Shown here: positions 10,201 through 16,301 of the stretch, piece by piece | Position numbering within the stretch: the stretch's first letter is position 1 | How the letters are laid out: each line of letters opens with the position of its first letter | NCBI GenBank assembly: GCA_046160865.1 | Contig: JBJXHG010000146.1 | Span: forward strand, 1 to 46,165 | DNA from: JBJXHG01 sp046160865 | Lineage (GTDB): Bacteria > Planctomycetota > UBA1135 > GCA-002686595 | Length of the DNA: 46,165 nucleotides | Direction of reading: 5' to 3' | Notes under the pieces: model-generated | Database searches by the model: none | Told to the model about the DNA's origin: nothing | Seen by the model: the letters and a program-made list of their open reading frames with translations, nothing else | Position numbers and translations under genes: made by a program

Positions 10201-12128
10201 AGCGGCTCGACCTCGCGCGCGCCGAAACCCGAACCGTCGTCCTCGAAGGCGTACTGGAAGATGCCCCGGAACCCGATCACGTTGGCGATCAGGTAGTTGC
10301 CCTGGTTCGCCTCGGGGAAGTGGCGGCTCGAGAGTATCTCGGTCGCCGCGGCGGGTCGGCTGCGCTGCGCGAAGAACGTGGAGTAGTGCGGGTGCTTGTG
10401 CGGCGCGTCGAGATACCCCGCAAACGGCGCCGCCCAGAAGTTCTCGTTGGTCGTGCCGTCGGTGACGCAGTCCTGGCCCCAACGGTCGAAGACGTGCCCG
10501 TGCGGGTTGAGGAAGTCGTAGGCCACGTGGCGTTCCACCCGCCACGTGCGCGGCTCGAAGCGCCACACGGCAGCGTCGCGATTGCGCACGGGGCCGTGGA
10601 TCGTCTCCACCTGCGAGCGGTGGAAGATGCCTTCTTGGAAGTAGAGCGCTCCGTCGGGGCCGAGCACGAATGAGTTGGCCGAATGGTGCGTGTCGCCCGA
10701 GCTGAGCCCGTGCAGCACGCGCCGGCGCTCGTCGGCCACACCGTCGCCGTCGGTGTCGCGCAAGAACAGCACATCGGGTGGGTTGGCCACGAACACGCCG
10801 CCGCCCCAGAACTCGAAGCCGGTCGGGTTGTGCAAGTCGTCGGCGAAGGATTGCACGCGGTCTGCGCGCCCGTCGCCGTCGTCGTCCTCGAAGACGAGCA
10901 GCTTGTCGTTCATCGGCGAGCCGGGTTTCCAGTGCGGGTAGGTCGGCCACACGGCGACCCACAGGCGTCCCTGCGTGTCGAAGGACATCTGCACTGGATT
11001 GGCCAGCTCGGGGAAGCGCGCTTCGTCAGCGAATAGCTCGACCCGCAGGCCCGGCGCGGCCGTCATCTTGGCTAGGGCCTCTTCACCGCCCAGGTACAGG
11101 TGTGTTCCGCCGGGGCCCTCGCCGGGCAGATTCGTCGCGACCTCGATCAGCGGCGGAATCGAACCCGCGCCGATCGCCGGCGCCGCGGGCCGCGGCTCGC
11201 CGCGCGCGACGGCGCGGATCGCCAGGTCGAGCTGGTCGCACAAGGCGTCGAGCACCTCGAGCTCGCGCTGCAACACTTCGAAGTTGGTGACGCCGTCGTA
11301 GCTCAATGAGGAGCGGCCGCCGTGGACGTTGTAGCCGTCGGTCGCCTGGTAGCGGTTGAACCACAAGAGATCCTTCTCGCGCACGACCTCGCGCACGGCC
11401 GACTGACGCGCGGCGTCGGGGTGCTGCTCGATGCCGAAAGCGTGCGCGACCGCATCGGCCAGCACTTCATTGCCCGCCTCGGTGAGGTGCACGCCGTTGA
11501 TGGAGAGACCGGCCGCGCCGCGCGCCTGGCGCGTACGCAGCGGCGTCGCCAGGTCGACCAAGGGCACGCCGAGAGCGGCAGCTACCTCGGCCTGTGTCTC
11601 GTCGTAGCGCGCGAGCCGCGCGTTGAGCTCGCCGCCCGCGGGCAGGCTCGGGTTGCCGGGGTTCGCGAAGGGCACGCTCGAGAAAAGCACGACGCGCAGC
11701 GGCCGGTCCGCGGCGTTGCGCAGCCCGCGCACGTGCTCGACCCAGGCCGCGAGCTCGGTGCGGAAAGCCGCGCGGCCCGGCTCGCCATCGAACGACTCGT
11801 TGAAGCCCCAAAAGGCGAACACGACGTCGGCCTGCGAGCGCGCCAGCCACTCGTCGGGCGTGCCGAAGCCGTCGACGCGCTGGCGCACGGTCAGCGTGTC
11901 CGCGCTGAAGCCCAAATTGCGGAAGGAGAGGTCGAGCTCTGGGAACGCGAGCTGCAGACGCGTCTCGAACCAGCCGTCGTGCTGCAGACGCTCCGCGAGC
12001 GCGCCGCCGACCAGCACCACGCGGTCGCCGGGTTCCAGTCTCGGTCGCACCTGCGGGAGCAGGGGGCGCGCGTCGGCGGAGGAAGCCAGGAGCGCGAGCG
12101 CCGCCTGGGCCAGGGTTCGTTTCAGCAT
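7206..12128 (-). CDS. Giant exported SGNH / PVC dehydrogenase / F5-8C / cupredoxin / cytochrome c protein
   Basis: 1640 residues. The N-terminal export signal is about 1-20. Domains in order: SGNH/GDSL-like fold ~24-232; linker; PVC-type membrane-bound dehydrogenase-like beta-propeller ~361-700 (DDDGDGRAD and DTDGDGVAD calcium-like loops, SSGDTHHSANSF, DFLNPHGH, DWHNALIGHMQHH); HEAT-like helical region ~700-1060; F5/8 type C-like carbohydrate-binding domain ~1075-1210; more helices; cupredoxin ~1329-1449 with copper ligands in DIMPHNLVV and YVCTFPGHWLRMNG; C-terminal cytochrome c ~1500-1640 with heme motif CVRCH (~1506-1510) and a likely axial Met in STMPAGL. In the SGNH part the block-I nucleophile Ser of GDS is missing (VLVGGALAE), while NGVHLTEAG keeps the His. 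Such proteins are typical of planctomycetes and are thought to oxidise sugars or similar substrates, passing electrons through copper to heme. First gene of the operon; diverges 39 bp from the ThuA gene. Confidence 0.9.
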   Translation of the reverse strand: MLKRTLAQAALALLASSADARPLLPQVRPRLEPGDRVVLVGGALAERLQHDGWFETRLQLAFPELDLSFRNLGFSADTLTVRQRVDGFGTPDEWLARSQADVVFAFWGFNESFDGEPGRAAFRTELAAWVEHVRGLRNAADRPLRVVLFSSVPFANPGNPSLPAGGELNARLARYDETQAEVAAALGVPLVDLATPLRTRQARGAAGLSINGVHLTEAGNEVLADAVAHAFGIEQHPDAARQSAVREVVREKDLLWFNRYQATDGYNVHGGRSSLSYDGVTNFEVLQRELEVLDALCDQLDLAIRAVARGEPRPAAPAIGAGSIPPLIEVATNLPGEGPGGTHLYLGGEEALAKMTAAPGLRVELFADEARFPELANPVQMSFDTQGRLWVAVWPTYPHWKPGSPMNDKLLVFEDDDGDGRADRVQSFADDLHNPTGFEFWGGGVFVANPPDVLFLRDTDGDGVADERRRVLHGLSSGDTHHSANSFVLGPDGALYFQEGIFHRSQVETIHGPVRNRDAAVWRFEPRTWRVERHVAYDFLNPHGHVFDRWGQDCVTDGTTNENFWAAPFAGYLDAPHKHPHYSTFFAQRSRPAAATEILSSRHFPEANQGNYLIANVIGFRGIFQYAFEDDGSGFGAREVEPLVFSADPNFRPVDLEVGPDGAVWFVDWHNALIGHMQHHLRDPSRDHEHGRVYRVVAEGRELLRAEDLSALPTSALVERLASREDRVRYRTRIELSARPSDEVEAAALAWLDALDAGEQGYEHHRLEVLWTLQQHDRVNTRVLESTLAARDPRARAAAIRVVRGQRRRLVDPLPYLSDAVRDEHARVRLEAVVACSFLDSAAAAAVALSALEQPTDRFLDYALSETVRALAPRWRAALAAGDANPARDNPRALAYLLAGLSDAELAALRPESLGAGEIALWEERLWRQGLEPVDVLAALRALARLRGVGADAEFVRAVARADLDTGEHADHRLMGLFAVVTALDAPERARLETDLRRLARNGMRTSTRRLALRARMQTEGAVGPTWDEAAASPASLADLLDALRLVDEPQLAAPLFERVRGVLTASAPAAPAAVRGRFVRVELSGPARTLTLAEVEVLSGGTNVARAGTASQSSTAWDGAAARAIDGNHSPRFGDAGQTHTVEDEPDPWWELDLGRELPLEAVVLWNRGDEDGRFAARLDGARVRVLDAERRALFESELGRAPLDPVRIEVGAPEALLRARAVRALSALAGPAGRVDEAVNELVLRFDDPSLRPHVVAALRDVPFARWPGSARVTLGRALTAHFEAAAGSAFDDAHEHELLAFADELAPQLAPAQARALRVARRPLGPQVIVIRSVPDSLRYDRAEFSVVAGRPVELVFENVDIMPHNLVVTAPGSLARVGLAAERMSESPDAASRDYLPDLPEVLHATRLLQPGAREVLNFTAPTTPADHPYVCTFPGHWLRMNGVMHVLADWNELDEPTNGAPVAASSGRAFVRDWTAAELLPALAKRPSGSPSAGRRVLELASCVRCHAVDGAGGRTGPDLREVTARRSAAELIAHVISPSLEIAPQYVNEIFFMQDGTLHAGRVVRESGGSVFLQEDPYSELEPTEVSLADVEKRVVSNLSTMPAGLLNTFERAEILDLIAYLASLAPDPTRSIK

Positions 12129-12167
12129 CGCGAGGACCAGGCGAGCGTAGCGCGTTAGAGTGCCGGC

Positions 12168-13166
12168 ATGTGGGGAGCGGTCATTCTATGGATGGCGGGA
12201 GCGGTGCAGGACGACCTGCGACTCGAACTCGCGGGCGGAGCTGGGCCCGGCGCGGGCAAGCACGTGGTGCTGGTGGCCGGCGACGAGGAGTACCGCTCCG
12301 AGGAAGCGCTGCCCATGCTGGCGGGGCTGTTGTCGGAGCGCCACGGTTTCCGCTGCACGGTGCTGTTCGCCACCGATCCCGCGAGCGGCACGATCGATCC
12401 AACGGTCACCAACCATCAGCCCGGCCTCGCGCAGCTCGATTCGGCCGACATGCTGGTCCTGTTCACGCGTTTCCGCGAGTGGCCCGACGCGGACATGGCG
12501 CACTTCGTCCGCTACGTGGAGTCGGGACGACCCATACTGGGCATCCGCACCGCCACGCACGCCTTCCAATATGAGCGCGATCCGAAGAGTACCTACGCCC
12601 ACTGGGACTGGCGCAGCACGACCTGGCCCGGTGGTTTTGGCCGCCAGGTTCTGGGCGAGACCTGGATCAGCCACCACGGTGCGCACGGCACGCAGAGCAC
12701 GCGCGGCGTGATCGAGCCCGCGCTGGCCGCGCATCCGGTGCTGCACGGAGTTCGCGACCTGTGGGGCCCGACCGACGTCTACGGCATCCGAGACCTGCCC
12801 GCTGACGCGCGCGTGCTCGTGCGTGGGCAGGTCCTCGAGGGCATGCAACCCGACTCGCCGCCCGCCGCGGGCGCGCTGAACGAGCCCACGCTGCCTGTCG
12901 TTTGGTTGCGCGAGCGCGAACTCGAGGGCGGCAAGACCCAGCGCGTCGTGTGCTCCACCCTGGGCGCCTCGGTCGACCTCAAGTGCGAGGACCTCCGCCG
13001 CCTGTTCGTGAACGCCGTCTTCTGGGGCGTCGGCCTCGACGTGCCCGAGCGCGCCGAAGCCGCGGTCGTCGGTCCCTGGGCGCCCACGCCCTTCGGTTTC
13101 GGCGCCCACGTCAAGGGCCTGCGTGCGCGCGACCTGCGGTCCGCTGCGAAGACGGCCAGAGACTAG
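12168..13166 (+). CDS. ThuA-like domain protein (glutamine-amidotransferase fold)
   Basis: 332 residues. An N-terminal hydrophobic segment (MWGAVILWMAGAV) could be a short export signal. The core matches planctomycete ThuA-like proteins: HVVLVAGDEEYRSEEALP, DMLVLFTRFREWPD, RPILGIRTATHAF, ISHHGAHGTQ, HPVLHGVRDLWGPTDVYG, VVCSTLGASVDL and RRLFVNAVFWGVGLDVPE. ThuA proteins are linked to trehalose and other sugar metabolism; the exact reaction is unknown. The divergent, 39-bp-separated PVC dehydrogenase operon supports a shared sugar-related role and a shared promoter region. The last codons are unusual: the stop TAG (13164-13166) lies within the CTAG that borders a group B repeat, so the insertion appears to define the 3' end of the gene, and the true ancestral C-terminus may have been slightly different. 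Confidence 0.88.
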   Translation: MWGAVILWMAGAVQDDLRLELAGGAGPGAGKHVVLVAGDEEYRSEEALPMLAGLLSERHGFRCTVLFATDPASGTIDPTVTNHQPGLAQLDSADMLVLFTRFREWPDADMAHFVRYVESGRPILGIRTATHAFQYERDPKSTYAHWDWRSTTWPGGFGRQVLGETWISHHGAHGTQSTRGVIEPALAAHPVLHGVRDLWGPTDVYGIRDLPADARVLVRGQVLEGMQPDSPPAAGALNEPTLPVVWLRERELEGGKTQRVVCSTLGASVDLKCEDLRRLFVNAVFWGVGLDVPERAEAAVVGPWAPTPFGFGAHVKGLRARDLRSAAKTARD

Positions 13167-13339
13167 CCCGCATTTCTCACCACGTCCTGCTGAGGTCGCG
13201 CCAACTCGCTCGGCGCGGCGTTGTTGGATCCGAATCGATCCTCGCTGACCTAACAGGTCAGCTGCGGTCGATTCCGATGCAACGCCTTGCTCCGAACGCG
13301 CTGGCGCAACCTCGCGACGGTCGTGGTGAGAAATGCGGA
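13167..13339. repeat. Group B palindromic MITE-like element, copy B1
   Basis: 173 bp bounded by terminal inverted repeats: the left end CCCGCATTTCTCACCACG (13167-13184) matches the right end (13322-13339) at 17 of 18 positions. It is flanked by CTAG at 13163-13166 and 13340-13343, a candidate 4-bp target duplication. The interior is largely palindromic around a perfect 8-bp stem, GCTGACCTAACAGGTCAGC (13244-13262), with outer pairing between GCGTTG...GAATCGATC and GGTCGATTC...CAACGC. There is no ORF of note and no transposase. A second copy, about 90% identical by eye over 132 bp, begins at 46034. Confidence 0.88.
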
Positions 13340-13343
13340 CTAG

Positions 13344-13672
13344 CCCTCGCCGAGCTCGGCGAGCACGTCCGCAATGTGGCCGCGCCGATCGTCCGTATGC
13401 AGTGGAACGGAAGTGACCCTCCCCCGGTTCAGTGGACACGGGGATTGGTAACCGTAGGAGTAGAGCGTCGGCGCGTGGCGAAATCTTGGAACGCCGTCTG
13501 GCTCACGAGGGTGCGCGCGCCATGCTGCTTCGCTCCGCGCTGACCTTGGCGGGTCCGGGCGGCGACGTGCTGGTCGGAGACGACACTCTGCAACGGATCG
13601 TGACGACCACGTATGCGGCGCAGTCTTCGTTGCTACGGTCGAACACACCGCCTGAAATACTTTCGCACGTTC
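13344..13672. other. Intergenic 329 bp with possible insertion-sequence debris
   Basis: No intact gene. Around 13417-13445 the sequence ACCCTCCCCCGGTTCAGTGG followed by ACACGGGG resembles the terminus of IS3-type elements, by general recollection only. On the minus strand, about 13340-13410 reads in frame to a stop as a short C-terminal-like peptide (HTDDRRGHIADVLAELGEG), which could be the tail of a lost transposase gene. The last 60 bp before 13673 are AT-richer (CTGAAATACTTTCG) and probably hold the kinase promoter, but no clear -35/-10 pair can be assigned. Confidence 0.4.
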
Positions 13673-16288
13673 ATGTCCCTCCTCGCCGGCAGCAAGCTCA
13701 TCCACTACGAGATCCTCGGCCCGCTCGGCGCGGGCGCGATGGGCGAGGTGTATCGCGCCCGCGACACGAAGCTCGGGCGCGAGGTTGCGATCAAAGTGCT
13801 GCCCGAGCACTTCGCGGACGAGCCCGAGCGTCTGAAGCGCTTCGAGCGTGAGGCCACGACGCTCGCTTCGCTCAATCATCCAAACGTCGCACAGATCTTC
13901 GGCGTCGATCAAGTCGGCGACATCTGCTTCCTCGTGCTCGAGCTCGTGCCGGGTGAATCGCTCGACGAGCGCTTGAAGCGCGGTCCGCTGCCGCTCGACG
14001 AAGCGCTCGACGTGTGCAAGCAGATCGCCGAGGGTCTCGAAGCTGCGCACGAAGCCGGCGTGATCCACCGCGATCTCAAGCCCGCGAACGTGCGCCTCAC
14101 GCCCGACGGCAAAGTGAAGGTGCTCGACTTCGGACTCGCGAAGCCGGCGAACGAAGGGAACAAGGGATCCAGCACCGACAGCGTGCTCTCGACCGAAGCG
14201 GGTCGACTGCTCGGCACGCCGACGTACATGGCGCCGGAACAGGCGCGCGGCAAATCGATCGACAAGCGCGTCGACATCTGGGCGTTCGGCTGCGTGCTCT
14301 TCGAGTGCCTGACGGCGAAGCGCGCCTTCGCCGGCGAGACCTTGACCGACGTGCTCGGCGCGGTGCTGCACACCGAGCCCGACTTCGCGCGCCTGCCCGC
14401 GAACACGCCGACGCGCGTGCGCGAGCTGCTCGCCGACTGCTTGATCAAGGATCCGCGCGCGCGCGCTCGTGATTGCGGCGAGCTTGCGCGCCAGATCGCT
14501 CGCGCTCACCGAGAGCCGGCACCCGCGGCACCGTCGGGAACCGGCCGGCTGCGCGAGCGCGTTGCGTGGGCCACCGCGCTCCTTGCGACCTTTGCCGCTC
14601 TGCTCCTAGCGTTTCGTCGCACACCAGAAGCTCCGCCGGCTCCAATCGTCCGTTCGAGCCTGATCCTGCCGGGAGACTTCCACATCGCCAACTCCGACCG
14701 GCCGTTGTGCATCTCGCCCGACGGCCGCAGGCTCGCAGTCATCGGCTCACGAGCGGACCAGGCTCGGCTCGTGTGGATCCGAGCGCTCGACAGCAAGGAG
14801 CTCCAGCCGCTCTCGGGCACCGAAAGTGCGGACTATGCGTTCTGGTCACCCGACGGGAGCGAGATCGCGTTCTTCGCCGACGGCAAGCTCAAGCGCATCC
14901 CCGCCACTGGCGGAAGCGTAACCACGATCTGCGCTTCCGAGAGCTCGCGCGGCGGCTCGTGGGGAAGCCTCGGCGACATCGTGTTCGCGTCGTCGGCGTT
15001 CGGCCCGCTCTACCGCGTACCCGCGAGCGGCGGCACACCGACTCCGGTCACCTCGACCACGGGCAAGGAGTCGCACCGCTTGCCGCAGTTCCTGCCCGAC
15101 GGCCGGCGATTGCTGTACACGCGCACGAACTCAGATGACCAGGGCATCCACGTGCTCGATCTCGGTTCCGGAAAGAGCACTCGCATCGCCGAAGACGTGA
15201 GCGATGCGCTCTATGCGCGTGGACTCCTGCTCTTCGTGCGCCAACAGAACCTGATGGCGCAGCCGTTCGACGCGGACGAGCTCGTACTCAGCGGCGAACC
15301 TCGGCTCGTGGTCGAGAATGTCGAGTTCAGGACGTTCCGCGCCACCGGGCCCTACTGCGTCTCGGCGAACGGCGATGTCGCTTTCGCGAGCTCGTCGGAC
15401 CCCGCTCAGCTGCAGTGGTTCGACGCCGAGGGTAACCCGGGCGATCGGATCGGAAGCCCGGCGCGCTACGTCGAACTCGGCCTATCGCCCGACGGAAAGC
15501 GGATTGCCGCGGTCGTCGGGCGCGAAGGGAACGAGCGCGACCTGTGGATCCTGGATGCACAGCGCGGCCTGGGGACCAAGCTCAGTGAAGCGGTCTCGCT
15601 CGGGGCCGGGCGAGTCTTCTTCCCGGATGCAGGTACGATCGTGTACGCGCGCAGCGGCAGGGAGAGTTTCTCCGAGTTCGAGGCCGTCCTGCGTTCGCTC
15701 GACGGCAGCGCCGCAGAGCGCAGGATTCCAGGCGGCTGGGCCCAGGACATCTCCCGAGACGGAACCTGGATGCTCTACAGCCAGCAGGTTCCCGGGACCC
15801 AGTTCGACATCCTGTGCCGGCGCGTCGACGGTGGTGGCGAGCCCCTGCGCCTGGCGACGAGTACAGCGAACGAGCTCAATGCCTTGTTCTCCCCGGACGG
15901 CAAGTGGATCGCATTCGGTTCGGACGCGACCGGCCGGCCCGAGCTCAACCTGATGCCGTTCCCCGGACCCGGCGCAAGCCAGCAGTTGACGGCGTCGGGG
16001 ATCGGCGGAAGGGGTGCGCTCGCGTGGCTGGACGACGGCCGGTTGACGTACCGCGATGCGACCGACGCACGCAAGCTCTGGGCGCTCTCGGTGGACACGC
16101 GTGATGCCGCGCCGGTGATCGGCACGCCGGTGCCGATCTTCGGCGGGCGGCCGATCGCCGACGGACCGACCGTGATCCGTGCCGACGGTACGCGACTTCT
16201 GGTCGCGGTTCCGTGCGATGAATCCGAGCGGCGCTCCGTCAACTTGATCCAGAGCGCGCTGAGCACCGCTCGCGGGGATGTGCGCTGA
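13673..16288 (+). CDS. Ser/Thr kinase with TolB/WD40-like propeller (tandem copy 1)
   Basis: 871 residues from ATG 13673; an upstream in-frame ATG at 13613 would add 20 atypical residues. Kinase domain ~12-275: GAGAMGEVYRA, VAIKVL with the beta-3 Lys, HRDLKPANV near residue 131, DFGLAKPA near 151, APEQARG. A membrane span lies at ~297-315 (TALLATFAALLLAF). The remaining ~550 residues hold repeated PD40/TolB-type blades (SPDGRRLAV, SPDGSEIAFF, LPDGRRLLY, SPDGKRIAAV, SPDGKWIAFG), a predicted extracytoplasmic propeller sensor. All catalytic residues are present, so the kinase should be active. The following paralog starts 13 nt after the stop, so they are co-transcribed. Most sequence between about 13727 and 14330 is nearly identical to the next gene, while the propellers have diverged strongly. 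Confidence 0.93.
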   Translation: MSLLAGSKLIHYEILGPLGAGAMGEVYRARDTKLGREVAIKVLPEHFADEPERLKRFEREATTLASLNHPNVAQIFGVDQVGDICFLVLELVPGESLDERLKRGPLPLDEALDVCKQIAEGLEAAHEAGVIHRDLKPANVRLTPDGKVKVLDFGLAKPANEGNKGSSTDSVLSTEAGRLLGTPTYMAPEQARGKSIDKRVDIWAFGCVLFECLTAKRAFAGETLTDVLGAVLHTEPDFARLPANTPTRVRELLADCLIKDPRARARDCGELARQIARAHREPAPAAPSGTGRLRERVAWATALLATFAALLLAFRRTPEAPPAPIVRSSLILPGDFHIANSDRPLCISPDGRRLAVIGSRADQARLVWIRALDSKELQPLSGTESADYAFWSPDGSEIAFFADGKLKRIPATGGSVTTICASESSRGGSWGSLGDIVFASSAFGPLYRVPASGGTPTPVTSTTGKESHRLPQFLPDGRRLLYTRTNSDDQGIHVLDLGSGKSTRIAEDVSDALYARGLLLFVRQQNLMAQPFDADELVLSGEPRLVVENVEFRTFRATGPYCVSANGDVAFASSSDPAQLQWFDAEGNPGDRIGSPARYVELGLSPDGKRIAAVVGREGNERDLWILDAQRGLGTKLSEAVSLGAGRVFFPDAGTIVYARSGRESFSEFEAVLRSLDGSAAERRIPGGWAQDISRDGTWMLYSQQVPGTQFDILCRRVDGGGEPLRLATSTANELNALFSPDGKWIAFGSDATGRPELNLMPFPGPGASQQLTASGIGGRGALAWLDDGRLTYRDATDARKLWALSVDTRDAAPVIGTPVPIFGGRPIADGPTVIRADGTRLLVAVPCDESERRSVNLIQSALSTARGDVR

Positions 16289-16301
16289 CGCGGGTAGCAA
16301 C

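Noticed and set aside
13163..13343. Group B element as a simple intrinsic terminator
   Set aside because: It is far too long, has defined inverted ends and a matching 4-bp flank, and recurs elsewhere. A terminator side-effect remains possible.
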